Of a stretch of DNA of 64,000 nt, positions 50,109-60,313 are shown one piece after another. Origin of the DNA: Myxococcota bacterium (lineage in GTDB: Bacteria > Myxococcota > B64-G9); NCBI GenBank assembly GCA_022710975.1, contig JAKLGA010000001.1, forward strand, positions 558,001 to 622,000, in the 5' to 3' direction. Both the position numbers and the translations under genes were made by a program. Below the pieces are notes generated by a model. That model searched no databases and was not told the origin of the DNA. It saw only the letters and a program-made list of their open reading frames with translations. Numbering within the stretch: the first letter of the stretch is position 1; each line of letters begins with the position of its first letter.

Positions 50109-51133
50109 AAGCGCTCCCTCCCGTCGGCGCCGCGGAGCCAGGCCCCGCGCCGCGTCCAGCGGCGGATGGTGTCGGGCCCCACGGCCACCTTGCCCCCGCG
50201 GCCCGGGAGATCCACCAGCAGGTGGGGCACCAGCAGCCCCGAGGCCCGCCGCCGGAGCGCGCCCACGAGCTCGACCGCCCGCCTGAGCGGCACCTGGAAG
50301 TGCAGCACCCCCTCGGCGTGATCGAGCTGGAACAGGGTGTGGGGCTTGACCCCGACGCGCACCAGCGCCCGGCCGAGCGCCTCCAGGGCGGCGAACGAGT
50401 CGTTCACCCCGCGCAGCAGCACCGCCTGGTTCAGCACCGGCACGCCCGCCTGGAGCAGGCGGGCGACCGCGCGGGCCGCCCGGGGGGTCACCTCCCGGGC
50501 CGCGTTGAAGTGGGTCACGAACCACAGCGGCCGCTCCCGGCCCAGGCGCCGGGCCAGCGCCGGGGTGATGCGCTCGGGGACGCTGACCGGGGCGCGCGAG
50601 TGGATGCGCACCAGCTCCACCCCCGGGGCGGCGCGGGCCGCCTCGAGCCGCTCGCCGAGCGCCCGGTCGGACAGCAGCAGCGGCTCCCCGCCGCTCAGGA
50701 TCACCTCGCGCGCGCCGGGCGCCCGGCGGAGCGCGAGCGCGATCTGCTCGGGCCCGGCCACCTCCAGGCCGTGCTCTCCGCCCCGGCGCCACAGGCGCTT
50801 GCGGTTGCAGTGGCGGCAGTGCACCGGGCAGGCGTGGGTGACGATGGCCAGCAGGCGGTCCTCGAAGCGGCGCACCACGCCCGGCGCCAGGCAGAAGCGC
50901 TCCTCGTCCAGCGGGTCGGCCGCCCCGCCGGGCTCGAGCTCCCGGCGGTCCGGCACCAGCTGGCGCCGGACCGGGCAGCGCGGATCGGACCAGTCGATGC
51001 AGGCGGCCAGGTGGGGCGGGATGCGCATGGGGTAGCGCTCGGCCACCCGGGCCACCTCGGCCCGGGCGCGCGCGGACAGCGGCAGCCGCCCGGGCTCGCA
51101 CAGCGCCGCGGCTGCGCGGCGGGGGTGGGTCAC
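50063..51133 (-). CDS. KamA-family radical SAM aminomutase
   Basis: 356 residues. Lysine 2,3-aminomutase-like enzyme. It has the radical SAM motif [28 protein letters not shown], the PLP-binding Lys in [13 protein letters not shown], and [15 protein letters not shown]. Length is between EpmB and KamA and there is no zinc-binding C-terminal region, so it may be an EF-P beta-lysylation enzyme or a lysine/glutamate 2,3-aminomutase. GTG 51133 overlaps the CehA-like gene stop (GTGA). Pairing with a CehA-like lipoprotein is odd and not seen in known aminomutase operons. Confidence 0.85.
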   Translation of the reverse strand: MTHPRRAAAALCEPGRLPLSARARAEVARVAERYPMRIPPHLAACIDWSDPRCPVRRQLVPDRRELEPGGAADPLDEERFCLAPGVVRRFEDRLLAIVTHACPVHCRHCNRKRLWRRGGEHGLEVAGPEQIALALRRAPGAREVILSGGEPLLLSDRALGERLEAARAAPGVELVRIHSRAPVSVPERITPALARRLGRERPLWFVTHFNAAREVTPRAARAVARLLQAGVPVLNQAVLLRGVNDSFAALEALGRALVRVGVKPHTLFQLDHAEGVLHFQVPLRRAVELVGALRRRASGLLVPHLLVDLPGRGGKVAVGPDTIRRWTRRGAWLRGADGRERFYFDGGAGGSAGAAW

Positions 51134-53751
51134 GGCAGGACCGGCTGGCACTGGCCGTCTCCGTCGAAGTCCAGGCGGATGGCGTTGGACAGGCCCGCGG
51201 GCCGGTCCCCGCGGAAGACCGGGTCGAGGCTGGCGCCCTCGGCCCCCCGGGCCACGGCCGCCACCCAGGCGTCGCCGGTGAGCTCCAGGACGAGGTCCTC
51301 GTCCAGCCGCACGGCCGGGTGGGCGGCGTCCACCAGGCCGGGCGTGGCCAGCGGCCGGGTGGCCACCACCGCCCCGTTGAGCAGGAGATCCACGCGCTCC
51401 ACCGGCACCCAGTCGGCCGCCTCCACGCGCAGGTGGGCGGTCACCTGGGCGCCGGCCGGGATCAGCTCGCCCTCGGTGTGCTCGCCCACCCGCAGCACCA
51501 CCAGGATGCCCGCGCCCACCAGGGCCTTGCCGGCGCGCAGGTTGGCCCAGATCTCGGCCAGGTCCATGGCCAGGGGTTCGTCGCTCGCGCTCTGCACCAG
51601 GGTGCGGCCGAAGCCGGCCTCGCTGGTGCGCCCGTGGGAGTCGGACGTGCCCACCGCGGTGCGGAAGAAGGCGCGGTTGTTGAGCTCGCTCCAGAGCGTG
51701 AGCACGCTGCCGAGCATGTCGGTCACGTTGCTCGAGTTCAAGAGCTCCAGGGTGTCGAAGCCCGTGCCCCACAGCCCGGCGGGGATGTCGGCGAAGGCCG
51801 GCATGCTCGCGGGCGGCTCGAAGCCCAGGTGGGTGAACCAGCCCGAGTCGCGCAGCGGGTGGGCCACGTTGACGATCTCCGCCCCCTGGGCGCGCACCAG
51901 CTCCCACAGCTCGGGGAACTCGCGCGCCCGGGCGTAGCGCCCGTCGGCGCCGTACTCGACGAAGGGGAACTGCCAGTAGACCCAGCCCGTGGGGTGGGTG
52001 GGCAGCGGGAAGGCCGTGAAGTGGCCGAACAGCGGCGACACCTCGGCCCCCACCACCGTGCGCAGCCACACCCCCAGGTCCGCGCCGGTGGCGCGCTCGA
52101 GCCGGGCCACCCACGGGCCGAGGTCGGTCTGGCAATCGTGGTCGGTGGCCACCAGGAGCTCCACCCCCTCGGCGGCGTTCGAGCCGATCTTGTCCGTGAG
52201 CTCGTAGTCAGTGTCGGCCGAGCGGGCCGAGTGGTTGTGGAGGTCGGCCGCGATGTAGCCCCGGGTGTCCACCTGGCGGGTCAGCTCGCCCCGCACCTCG
52301 GCCCGCTCACCGGCGGCCACGCTCACCCCCTGGCGGTGGATGGAGTACTCCCAGCCGCGCGACAGGGTCACGGTCCAGTCGCCCGGCGGGACGAACACCT
52401 CGCCCTCGCCGGTGACGCTGAAGGTGATGAGCCGCGTGTCCACCGCGGCGGTCATGGCCGCGTCCAGGCCCGGCTGGAGGCTGGCCTTGCAGGGCAGGGG
52501 ACCCGTGGGGGCGCCCTCGCGGTCCCGGCCGCTGCAGGTGAAGGCCACCCGGGCCGGCGCGGGCAGGTCCGCCTGGAGCGCGTGCGACTGGCCAGCCTGC
52601 ACCGCGAAGGGCGCGGTCCAGTGGGGCTCGCGGCCCGCGGCCAGGATCTCCAGCCGGTAGCTGCCCGCGGGCAGCTCGAGCTCGAAGGCGCCGTCCGCGC
52701 CGGCGAAGGTCTGCCCGGCGGCAGCCAGCCCCTCCTGCAGGCCCTGGTCGTGCGCCAGCACCACGGCGCCCCCCTCGGGCGCCCCGCCTGCGGTCACCTG
52801 GCCGGCCACCAGGCCGGCCTCGGCCTCGGCGCCCAGCGCCCGGCGCAGCCGCCGCTGGCAGTCGTCCACCCCGCCCCGGCCGACGAACAGCCAGCGTTCG
52901 GCGCGTAGCGCCGGCTCCTCGCCGCGCGCCGGGGGCACCAGCCCGGCCACCACCTCGAGCGGGGTCACGTTCTCGATCGAGAAGCGCGGGCGGATGGGCG
53001 CGCCGTCGCGGCCGGTGTACAGGCTGCAGCTCGACGGGTTCGTGCCGGCGAAGAAGGCCTGCTCTCCGCTCGGCACCTGCCCCGACTCGAGCAGCCCCGC
53101 GCCGGGCATGTAGTCCAGGGTGCGATCGCCGTTCAGCACGATGTCGCCCACCGAGCACTGCAGCGGGCTCGAGCCGCGCACCCGCAGCTCGGTGGTGAGC
53201 ACCAGGTGATCGCTGTCGGGCGCCAGCGAGTAGTCCAGGGTCACCTCCAGCCCCATGGGCTCGATGGTCCCGGCCAGCGCCGCGTCGATGAGCGGGATGC
53301 CCTGGTCCACGCCGGTCACGCGCACGACGGCGGGCGCGCCGTCCGCGCCGTCGGCCACGAGCTCGAGGGAGGTCGGCCGCAGGGTCTGCAGCTCGAAGCC
53401 GGCGAACAGCTCCTGGAAGGCCTCGCGCGCCTGGTCCGGGTCTCCGCCCGGGAGCGGCTCGGTCACGTCCGCGTCGAGCAGGGTGCCGCCGTAGGGCGCC
53501 CAGCCCCGCGGGGCGTCGATGGCCTGGACCACGAAGGCCACCCGCGCGTTGTACAGCTTGTAGTCGCCCAGCCAGCCGTGGGCCTCGGGGCCCTGGAGGA
53601 GCTCGCTCTCGAGCGCGATGCGCCCGGCGCGCACCTGGCCCGGCCCGAGCGGCTCGTCGAGCGGCAGCCGCACCGGCGCCCCCCCTCCGGAGTCGCAACC
53701 TCCCAGGCACAGCAGCATCAACCCGGGGACGAGTGAAGACCTGGCGATCAT
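51130..53751 (-). CDS. CehA/McbA-like PHP-domain lipoprotein
   Basis: 873 residues. The lipoprotein signal (LVPGLMLLCLGGC) has a good lipobox. A long beta-rich N-terminal part (about 1-480), including carboxypeptidase-regulatory-like stretches (AGGAPEGGAVVLAH, GAFELELPAGSYRLEILAAG), precedes a PHP-type metallohydrolase domain with DLHNHSARSADT, ELLVATDHD, GAEVSPLFGHFTA, and AVGTSDSHGRT: metal-binding His/Asp sites as in CehA/McbA. The substrate is unknown; family members cleave ester or phosphoester bonds. ATG 53751 follows GGAGGATCCCGC. Promoter at 53776-53804. Confidence 0.82.
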   Translation of the reverse strand: MIARSSLVPGLMLLCLGGCDSGGGAPVRLPLDEPLGPGQVRAGRIALESELLQGPEAHGWLGDYKLYNARVAFVVQAIDAPRGWAPYGGTLLDADVTEPLPGGDPDQAREAFQELFAGFELQTLRPTSLELVADGADGAPAVVRVTGVDQGIPLIDAALAGTIEPMGLEVTLDYSLAPDSDHLVLTTELRVRGSSPLQCSVGDIVLNGDRTLDYMPGAGLLESGQVPSGEQAFFAGTNPSSCSLYTGRDGAPIRPRFSIENVTPLEVVAGLVPPARGEEPALRAERWLFVGRGGVDDCQRRLRRALGAEAEAGLVAGQVTAGGAPEGGAVVLAHDQGLQEGLAAAGQTFAGADGAFELELPAGSYRLEILAAGREPHWTAPFAVQAGQSHALQADLPAPARVAFTCSGRDREGAPTGPLPCKASLQPGLDAAMTAAVDTRLITFSVTGEGEVFVPPGDWTVTLSRGWEYSIHRQGVSVAAGERAEVRGELTRQVDTRGYIAADLHNHSARSADTDYELTDKIGSNAAEGVELLVATDHDCQTDLGPWVARLERATGADLGVWLRTVVGAEVSPLFGHFTAFPLPTHPTGWVYWQFPFVEYGADGRYARAREFPELWELVRAQGAEIVNVAHPLRDSGWFTHLGFEPPASMPAFADIPAGLWGTGFDTLELLNSSNVTDMLGSVLTLWSELNNRAFFRTAVGTSDSHGRTSEAGFGRTLVQSASDEPLAMDLAEIWANLRAGKALVGAGILVVLRVGEHTEGELIPAGAQVTAHLRVEAADWVPVERVDLLLNGAVVATRPLATPGLVDAAHPAVRLDEDLVLELTGDAWVAAVARGAEGASLDPVFRGDRPAGLSNAIRLDFDGDGQCQPVLP

Positions 53752-53775
53752 GCGGGATCCTCCTGCAGCCGGCCG

Positions 53776-53804
53776 AATCTACACCCTTTCCGGGCGTTCG
53801 GGAA
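53776..53804 (-). promoter_or_regulatory. Promoter of the CehA-like lipoprotein/KamA gene pair
   Basis: Minus strand TTCCCG (53804-53799), 17-bp spacer, TAGATT (53781-53776), about 25 bp upstream of ATG 53751. Confidence 0.45.
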
Positions 53805-53818
53805 CAGCCGGCGCGGAC

Positions 53819-53847
53819 TTGTCGCCACCGTGAAATGGAGCTAGTAT
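53819..53847 (+). promoter_or_regulatory. Promoter of the Cys-repeat lipoprotein gene
   Basis: TTGTCG (53819-53824), 17-bp spacer, TAGTAT (53842-53847). Divergent from the preceding promoter with only 14 bp between the -35 boxes, so the two may compete for polymerase. Confidence 0.55.
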
Positions 53848-53898
53848 GCAGCCGGACTCAAGAGAACGACCCTGGAACTCTCGGGAAAGGAGCAGGAA

Positions 53899-56406
53899 AT
53901 GAACCCGAGCCGGAACCTGTGGCTGGTGCTGTCCGCGTGCGTCACCCTGGCCTGGATGGGCGTGGCCTGCGACTCCTCCAAGACCGCGGGTACGCCCTGC
54001 GACAGCGACGCGCAGTGCGACGCCTCCGAGCAGTGCATGCAGGGTTACTGCGTCCCCAGGGTGTGCGAGACGGACGTGAACTGCGCCCCGGGCAAGACCT
54101 GCGAGCAGGGCGTGTGCACCGACGTGACCGCCTGCGCGACCGACGAGGACTGCAACGGGGCCTTCTGCGACACGGCCTCGGGCGAGTGCTGGGTGTGCCG
54201 CGACGACGACGACTGCCAGCGCGACGAGGTGTGCACGGAGCACGTATGCGTCGACGCGCCCGGCTGCGAGTCGGACGCGGACTGCGCGGCGCCGCTCGGC
54301 AAGTGCGACACCGCCAGCGGCGAGTGCGTGGCCTGCCTCGGAGACGCCGATTGCCCATCGCGGGCCTACGTGTGCGTCGACCAGGAGTGCGTGCCCCAGA
54401 GCTGCCAGTCGGACGCGGACTGCGCGGCCCCGCTCGGCCGCTGCGAGTCCACGAGCGGCCTGTGCGTGGAGTGCCTGACCCTCGATGACTGCGACACCGG
54501 CCACGAGTGCACCGGCAATGCCTGCGTGCCCGTGGGCTGCCAGTCGGACGCCGACTGCGGGGCGAACGAGCGCTGCGACCAGAGCGTGGTCCCGCCCACC
54601 TGCGTGCCGGCGGGCTGCCAGTCGGACGCCGACTGCGAGGCCAACGAGCACTGCGACCAGAGCGTGGTCCCGCCCACCTGCGTGCCCGACGCGGGCTGCC
54701 TGACCGACGCGGACTGCCTGATCCCCGAGCTGCCGCGCTGCGACGCCGCCAGCGGTCTGTGCGTGGCCTGCCTGGACGACAACGACTGCGGGCTGGGCAC
54801 GGTGTGCGCGGCGGGCGCCTGCGTGGAGGGCTGCAGCACGGACCAGGACTGCCAGCCGGGCTGGTCCTGCGATCTCACCACCACCCCCGGCCGCTGCATC
54901 GAGTGCGACGAGGACGCCGACTGCGGCCCGGGCCGCGTCTGCAGCGCGGACAACGTGTGCGTGGTGGAGTGCGCGAACGACCGTGACTGCCCGCCGCCCC
55001 AGGTGTGCGATCGGACCAGCGGGTACTGCGTGGACTGCCTGACCGACCTGGACTGCCAGGACGGGGAGCGCTGCGTGGACGCCGTGTGCGAGGCCTACTG
55101 CACGACCGACGACGACTGCGCGGCCGGCGAGATCTGCGAGGGCGACAGCTGCGTCCCGGGCTGCCGCGAGGACCTGGACTGCCTGACCCCGGGGACGATC
55201 TGCGAGGGCAGCCAGTGCGTGCGGGGCTGCCGCGAGGACGCGGACTGCCAGGAGCCCGGCACCATCTGCGAGGGCAGCGCCTGCGTCCAGGGCTGCCGCA
55301 CCAGCGACGACTGCCCGGACGGCAGCTACTGCGACGGCACGGCGCTGGTGTGCGTGCCCGGCTGCGAGCAGGACGCGGACTGCGCGCCCGGCGAGACCTG
55401 CGTCGACAACGCCTGCGTGCAGGGCTGCTCCATCGACAGCGACTGCGCCATGGGCGAGATCTGCGAGGGCAGCGTGTGCGTGCCCGGCTGCCGGGACGAC
55501 CGCGACTGCGCCGACGGCTCCTGGTGCGAGGCCGGTCAGTGCGTGCCCGGCTGCAGCACGAACCAGGACTGCCAGCAGGGCCAGGTCTGCCTGGTGGCCG
55601 AGCACCGCTGCGTGGATTGCCTGGGCGACGGCGACTGCGGCAACAACGAGTTCTGCGATCTCGACACCTACACCTGCGTGCGCACCTGCACCCAGGATTG
55701 GCAGTGCCAGGGCGGGCTGGTGTGCGACACCAGCCAGGATCCGGGCCTGTGCGTGGAGTGCTACGCCGGCAACACCGAACCCTGCACGCGCGAAGGGCTG
55801 ATGTGCGACGAGGCCAACCGGGTGTGCGTGGAGTGCCTGGTGGACGCCGACTGCCCCAGCGTGGGCAACACCCCGCGCTTCTGCCTGCCGGGGGAGCTGC
55901 GCTGCGTGGACTGCCTGAGCGACGACCACTGCGAGGACGGTGAGATCTGTGATCCGAACGTCCACGCCTGCCTGCCCGCCTCGGGCCGCGGCCTGTGCGA
56001 GCCGTGCACCGAGGACGCCCAGTGCGGCGTGGCCGGCGACGTGTGCCTGAGCTTCGCCGACGGGAACGGCGCCGTGGTCGACCGGGGTTGCGGGCGGGCC
56101 TGCGGCGAGCAGAACCCCTGCCCCGCGGGCTACGCCTGCGCGGCGGCGGGCGACGCCACCCAGTGCCGGCCGTCCAACGCCGAGGCGCTGCCCACCTGCG
56201 CCGGGACGCGCGCCATCGAGAGCGCCTGCGACGGCTTCGGCGCGAACTGCGGCGTGGACGGGGTGCAGGACGGCACCTGCGTGATCGATCCGGGCGGGCA
56301 GGACTACTGCTCCGTGGCCTGTGATCCCCAGGCCGCCAACCCGCAGTGTCCGGAGGGCTGGAACTGCCAGTGGATCGGCATCGGCTCGATCTGCCTGGCG
56401 CCCTGA
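53899..56406 (+). CDS. Cys-rich lipoprotein with about 29 C-x3-D-x-x-C repeats
   Basis: 835 residues. The signal (LWLVLSACVTLAWMGVAC) ends at a Cys. Nearly the whole mature chain is a tandem array of about 29 short units with a C-x-x-D-x-D-C core (for example CQSDADC, CREDLDC, CSTDQDC) followed by a second pair (GEICEGSVCVPGC type), probably a disulfide-knotted rod. Neighbouring units such as GCQSDADCGANERCDQSVVP and GCQSDADCEANEHCDQSVVP are nearly identical, showing recent unit duplication. The last about 130 residues have a different, non-repeat pattern. Typical of deltaproteobacterial surface proteins; function unknown. GGAAAGGAG precedes ATG 53899. Confidence 0.75.
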   Translation: MNPSRNLWLVLSACVTLAWMGVACDSSKTAGTPCDSDAQCDASEQCMQGYCVPRVCETDVNCAPGKTCEQGVCTDVTACATDEDCNGAFCDTASGECWVCRDDDDCQRDEVCTEHVCVDAPGCESDADCAAPLGKCDTASGECVACLGDADCPSRAYVCVDQECVPQSCQSDADCAAPLGRCESTSGLCVECLTLDDCDTGHECTGNACVPVGCQSDADCGANERCDQSVVPPTCVPAGCQSDADCEANEHCDQSVVPPTCVPDAGCLTDADCLIPELPRCDAASGLCVACLDDNDCGLGTVCAAGACVEGCSTDQDCQPGWSCDLTTTPGRCIECDEDADCGPGRVCSADNVCVVECANDRDCPPPQVCDRTSGYCVDCLTDLDCQDGERCVDAVCEAYCTTDDDCAAGEICEGDSCVPGCREDLDCLTPGTICEGSQCVRGCREDADCQEPGTICEGSACVQGCRTSDDCPDGSYCDGTALVCVPGCEQDADCAPGETCVDNACVQGCSIDSDCAMGEICEGSVCVPGCRDDRDCADGSWCEAGQCVPGCSTNQDCQQGQVCLVAEHRCVDCLGDGDCGNNEFCDLDTYTCVRTCTQDWQCQGGLVCDTSQDPGLCVECYAGNTEPCTREGLMCDEANRVCVECLVDADCPSVGNTPRFCLPGELRCVDCLSDDHCEDGEICDPNVHACLPASGRGLCEPCTEDAQCGVAGDVCLSFADGNGAVVDRGCGRACGEQNPCPAGYACAAAGDATQCRPSNAEALPTCAGTRAIESACDGFGANCGVDGVQDGTCVIDPGGQDYCSVACDPQAANPQCPEGWNCQWIGIGSICLAP

Positions 56407-56431
56407 GCGGCGCCGGAACCGCCCGCCCCGG

Positions 56432-58192
56432 ATGAGCCCAGCCGCACCCCCGCCCCTGCCGGCACCGATCGTCGATCCGGACACCCTCCGGCGGGCGGCC
56501 GCCCTGCTCGCGGACCGGCCGCTGCTGGCCCTCGATCTCGAGACCGAGGGGCTCGATCCCCACCTGCACCGGCCGGTGCTGCTGGCGTTGGGCGACGACC
56601 GCGACCAGCTCCTGCTCGATCTCCGCCAGACGCCGCTCGAGCCGCTCCGGCCGCTGCTCGAGGGCGCCGTGCCCAAGGTGACCCACCACGGTGCCTTCGA
56701 CGCGGCCATGCTGCGCGGGCTGGGGGTGCGGGTCGAGAACCTGCTGGACACCATGCTGATCGAGCAGGTGCTGACCAACGGCCGGCAGGAGGGGCGCCGC
56801 TCCCTGTCCGAGCTGTCCGAGAAGTACCTCGGCCTGCCGCTCGACAAGCGCGAGCGGACCTCCTTCGCCCAGGCCGGGGCCGAGTTCACCCCCGGCCAGC
56901 TCGAGTACGCCCGGCGGGACCTGCTGGCGACCTTCCACGTGCTGCTGGAGCAGATGCCGGCCGTGGTGCGCGAGGGGCTGGAGGACACCGTCCGGCTCGA
57001 GTGCCGGGCCGCGCCGGCCTTCGCCGACCTGCGCTACGACGGGGTGTGGCTGGACGGCGACGGCTGGCGGGCGCTCATCGAGGAGGCCCGGGCGCGGCGC
57101 GACCAGGCGCGCGCCGAGGTCGAGCAGCAGCTCCGCGGCGTGGCCCCCACCGATCTGTTCGGGCACCTGGATCTGAATCTCGAGTCGGAGGCCGAGCTGC
57201 GCCGGGCGCTCACGCGGCTGACGGGCGTGGAGCTGCGCGATCTCGGCAAGGCCGCCCTGAAGGCGCTGCAGCACCCGGTGGCCGAGCCGCTGGTGCGCTA
57301 CCGGGAGATGCACAAGCTCGTGTCCACCTACGGGGCCAGCTTCCTGGAGGCCATCCACCCGCGCACCGGCCGCATCCACGCCGACTTCATGCAGATCGGC
57401 GCCCCCACCGGGCGGGTGGCCTGCCGGGATCCGAACCTGCAGAACGTCCCGCGCGGCAGCCGTTTCCGGGGCTGCTTCCGGGCGCCGGGCACGCGCCGCA
57501 TGGTGACCGCCGACTACGCCGGCTGCGAGCTGCGCATCCTGGCCGAGGCCAGCGGCGACCGCGCCTTCGTCAACACCTTCCAGCGTGGGGGCGATCTGCA
57601 CTCCATCGTGGCGGCCGAGATCTTCGGCCAGCCCGTGTCCAAGGACCGCAACCCCCAGCTCCGCGAGCGGGCCAAGGCCATCAACTTCGGCCTGGCCTAC
57701 GGCATGGGCGCGGCCGGCCTGGCCGGGGTGACCGGCATGCCGCAGGACGAGGCCGAGCGCCTGCTGGCCCAGTACTTCCGCGCCTACCCCAAGGTGCGCG
57801 ATTATCTGGAGTCTTCCGCCCGCCTGGCGCTCGAGCGCGGCTACGCCGAGACGCTGGGCGGGCGCCGCCTGTACCTGGCGCCGGGCGAGGACATGCAGGG
57901 CCCCGAGCTGGCCGGCCTGGCCCGGGTGGCCAAGAACATGCCCATCCAGGGCACCAACGCCGACATGCTGAAGATCGCCATGGCCGGCATCCGCGCCCGG
58001 CTGGCCGAGGAGGGCCGGGACGCCTGCACGGTCAACTGCGTGCACGACGAGCTGCTGCTGGAGGCGAGCGCGGACGACGCCTGGGACGTGGCCGAGCTCA
58101 CGCGCGAGGAGATGGTCCGGGCGGGGGAGCGCTACATCTCGCAGGTGCCGGTGGTGGTGGACGTGACCGTGGGCGAGGCCTGGCAGAAGTAG
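56432..58192 (+). CDS. Family A DNA polymerase (3'-5' exonuclease + polymerase, no 5' nuclease)
   Basis: 586 residues, so it lacks the 5'-nuclease domain of E. coli Pol I. Exonuclease motif I is [12 protein letters not shown] and the later exo motifs include [11 protein letters not shown]. Polymerase motif A reads [14 protein letters not shown] (canonical DYSQIELR keeps D and E but has GC in the centre), motif B is [16 protein letters not shown], motif C is [10 protein letters not shown]. Similar to phage-type or bacterial stand-alone polymerases used in repair. ATG 56432 lies 25 bp after the lipoprotein stop and lacks a strong ribosome site, so its start is likely but not certain. Confidence 0.88.
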   Translation: MSPAAPPPLPAPIVDPDTLRRAAALLADRPLLALDLETEGLDPHLHRPVLLALGDDRDQLLLDLRQTPLEPLRPLLEGAVPKVTHHGAFDAAMLRGLGVRVENLLDTMLIEQVLTNGRQEGRRSLSELSEKYLGLPLDKRERTSFAQAGAEFTPGQLEYARRDLLATFHVLLEQMPAVVREGLEDTVRLECRAAPAFADLRYDGVWLDGDGWRALIEEARARRDQARAEVEQQLRGVAPTDLFGHLDLNLESEAELRRALTRLTGVELRDLGKAALKALQHPVAEPLVRYREMHKLVSTYGASFLEAIHPRTGRIHADFMQIGAPTGRVACRDPNLQNVPRGSRFRGCFRAPGTRRMVTADYAGCELRILAEASGDRAFVNTFQRGGDLHSIVAAEIFGQPVSKDRNPQLRERAKAINFGLAYGMGAAGLAGVTGMPQDEAERLLAQYFRAYPKVRDYLESSARLALERGYAETLGGRRLYLAPGEDMQGPELAGLARVAKNMPIQGTNADMLKIAMAGIRARLAEEGRDACTVNCVHDELLLEASADDAWDVAELTREEMVRAGERYISQVPVVVDVTVGEAWQK

Positions 58193-58196
58193 CTCG

Positions 58197-59414
58197 TCAG
58201 CACGCGTTCTCGGGCACGCCCTCGGCCTCGATGAAGGCGCGGTGCAGGCGCTGCACGGCCTCGTCCACGCGCGGGCCAGGCACCAGGGCGGTGATGCGGA
58301 AGGACGAGGTGTGCAGGCCCGAGGGCTCGACGCCCGCCTCGGCCAGCACACCCAGCGCCCGGCGCAGGGTGCGGAAGCTCTGGTTGATCCCGGCCCCGAT
58401 CAGGCTGACCGCGCCCAGGTCCGCGTCCAGCAGGGCGCGCTCGCCGAGGCGCTCCCGGAGCGCCGCCCGGAACGCGTCCGCGTCCTCGAGGAACTCGCGC
58501 GAGACCACCACCGCCGCGTACAGCCCATCGGGGCGCTCGCGGAAGCGGTGCACGCTGAGCTGCTTGCCGGGGATGCCGCGCTCATCCAGGAAGGCCAGCA
58601 GCTCGTCGCGCGACTCCCCCTGGGCGGCGATCACCCGCACCGAGCGCTCGTGGGCCAGGCCGACCACCTGGCCCGGGGCCACCGGGGCGTAGCGGCGCAC
58701 GACCGTCTGGCCGCCCTGGCCGTCGGTGCGCTTCACGAAGATGGCGATGTCCCGCTCCTTGGCGAACTCCACCGCCGCGGCGTTGAGCACCTTGGCGCCG
58801 TGCTCGGCCAGCTCCTGCATCTCGGGGTACTCCAGGCTGGGGATGTGGCGCGCGTCCGCCACCACCTTGGGATCGGCCGTGTACACCCCGTCCACGTCCC
58901 CGTAGATCTCGCACTCGGCGCCGAGGGCCGCGGCCAGGGCGACCGCGGTGGTGTCCGAGCCGCCCCGGCCCAGCGTGGTGATCTCGCGCCGGTAGCTCAT
59001 GCCCTGGAAGCCGGCCACGATCACGATGCGGCCGCGCGAGAGCTCGTCCTGCAGGCGGAAGGGGCGCACCTCGATGATGCGCGCGTCCGAGTGGCGGTCG
59101 TTGGTGATGATGCCGCTCTGGCTGCCGGTGAAGGAGATGGCGTCGAAGCCCAGGCGCTGGATGGCCATGCTGAGCAGCGCCATCGAGATGCGCTCGCCCA
59201 CCGAGGTCAGCATGTCGAGCTCGCGCCGGGGCGGATCGGGGTGGATGCGCCGGGCCTGCGCCAGCAGCTGATCGGTGGTCTTGCCCATGGCCGAGACCAC
59301 CACCACCAGCTCGCGGCCCGCGCGCTTGGCCGCCACCACGCGCTCGGCCACCTGCTGGATCTTCTGCTCGTCCGCCACCGAACTGCCGCCGTACTTCTGC
59401 ACCAGGATGGACAA
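58197..59414 (-). CDS. lysC: Aspartokinase
   Basis: 405 residues. Catalyses the first step of the aspartate pathway toward lysine, threonine and methionine. Motifs: [11 protein letters not shown] at the N-terminus, [27 protein letters not shown], and [14 protein letters not shown]; the C-terminal third has two ACT regulatory domains (around [15 protein letters not shown] and [14 protein letters not shown]), so lysine/threonine feedback is likely. TTG 59414 has GGAG with 7-nt spacing and gives the family N-terminus. Encoded downstream of MarC, with 20 bp between them. Confidence 0.94.
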   Translation of the reverse strand: MSILVQKYGGSSVADEQKIQQVAERVVAAKRAGRELVVVVSAMGKTTDQLLAQARRIHPDPPRRELDMLTSVGERISMALLSMAIQRLGFDAISFTGSQSGIITNDRHSDARIIEVRPFRLQDELSRGRIVIVAGFQGMSYRREITTLGRGGSDTTAVALAAALGAECEIYGDVDGVYTADPKVVADARHIPSLEYPEMQELAEHGAKVLNAAAVEFAKERDIAIFVKRTDGQGGQTVVRRYAPVAPGQVVGLAHERSVRVIAAQGESRDELLAFLDERGIPGKQLSVHRFRERPDGLYAAVVVSREFLEDADAFRAALRERLGERALLDADLGAVSLIGAGINQSFRTLRRALGVLAEAGVEPSGLHTSSFRITALVPGPRVDEAVQRLHRAFIEAEGVPENAC

Positions 59415-59434
59415 TGGGTAGCTCCTTTCCGCGC

Positions 59435-60088
59435 CTAGCCCGCCGCCCTCTCGAGCACCAGGGGCAGGAGATCGCGGACGCCGTAGGCCACGAACTGCAC
59501 GGCCACCGCGGCGATCAGCAGGCCCATGATCTTGGACAGGATGCGGGCCCCGCTCTCGCCGATGACGCCGAGCACGCGGTCCGCGTAGCGCAGCAGCACC
59601 CAGGCGATGAGCAGGGTCAGCGCCACCGCGCCGATCACCGGGAAGAAGCGCCACAGCTCGCGCGGCTCGCCCGGCAGCAGGATCACCGTGGCGATGGAGC
59701 CGGGGCCCGCGAGCTGCGGCATGCCCATGGGGGTCACGGCGATGTCGTCCTTGGCGGCCGCGGCCGCGTGGTCCTCGGCCGTGGACTTGGTGCGGCTGGT
59801 CTGGCCGTGCAGCATGTCCATGGCCACCTTGAGCAGCAGCAGGCCGCCGGCCAGCCGGAAGGCGCCCAGGCTGATGTTGAACAGGCGGAAGATCAGGCTG
59901 CCGGTCAGCAGGAAGGTGATGAGCACCGCGCCGGCGACCAGCACCGCGCGCCGCGCGGCCCGCCGGCGCTCGGGCGTCTCCCAGCCCTCGGTGAGCGCCA
60001 GGAAGACCGGCACCGCGCCGAACGGGTTCATGATGAAGAACACCGAGGTGAAGCTCAGCAGGCAGAAGGAGACGACATCGGCCCACAT
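59435..60088 (-). CDS. MarC-family integral membrane protein
   Basis: 217 residues, six TM helices. Family motifs [12 protein letters not shown] near the N-terminus and [16 protein letters not shown] in the second half. Once thought to be linked to multiple antibiotic resistance; true function unknown. A hydrophilic loop ([20 protein letters not shown], 95-115) is Ala-rich. Upstream promoter -10 TACACT ends only 9 bp before the ATG, so it should be leaderless. Co-transcribed with lysC. Confidence 0.9.
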   Translation of the reverse strand: MWADVVSFCLLSFTSVFFIMNPFGAVPVFLALTEGWETPERRRAARRAVLVAGAVLITFLLTGSLIFRLFNISLGAFRLAGGLLLLKVAMDMLHGQTSRTKSTAEDHAAAAAKDDIAVTPMGMPQLAGPGSIATVILLPGEPRELWRFFPVIGAVALTLLIAWVLLRYADRVLGVIGESGARILSKIMGLLIAAVAVQFVAYGVRDLLPLVLERAAG

Positions 60089-60097
60089 GGGACGGGC

Positions 60098-60126
60098 AGT
60101 GTAGCCGCAGGGGGCCGGGGTTGCAA
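60098..60126 (-). promoter_or_regulatory. Promoter of the marC-lysC operon, probably leaderless
   Basis: Minus strand TTGCAA (60126-60121), 17-bp spacer, TACACT (60103-60098); ATG 60088 is 9 nt beyond the -10, with no Shine-Dalgarno sequence. Confidence 0.55.
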
Positions 60127-60255
60127 GGACCCCTCCCGGCGGGTGCCGCCCACCTGAGGATTCCTTAAAGGGGCGACCGGCGGGCTCGGCCTCCCGGGTG
60201 GCCGAGGCGCATCACGACATCGAAGGCCCTGTGCACGCCTGCCTAGGATCCGCGC

Positions 60256-60313
60256 CCGTGGCGCCGCAGCTGGGCCGCGAGTCGCCACGGGCTCACTGGG
60301 GGCTCCGCCCCCA
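60256..60313. other. Pair of hairpins in a 476-bp gene-free gap
   Basis: An 8-bp stem (CCGTGGCG/CGCCACGG, 19-nt loop, 60256-60290) is followed 6 bp later by a 7-bp stem-loop TGGGGGCTCCGCCCCCA (60297-60313). Neither has a T-run. Apart from the marC promoter I see no other feature in 60089-60564; a plus-strand frame runs through part of it but has no ribosome site or signal. Confidence 0.4.

Noticed and set aside
53899-56406. CRISPR-like or minisatellite array at the Cys-rich gene
   Set aside because: Repeats are degenerate, in frame and coding; units vary around conserved Cys/Asp codons, with no identical direct repeats separated by unique spacers.
60297-60313. Intrinsic terminator
   Set aside because: The stem-loop has no following T-run on either strand; it is only recorded as a hairpin.
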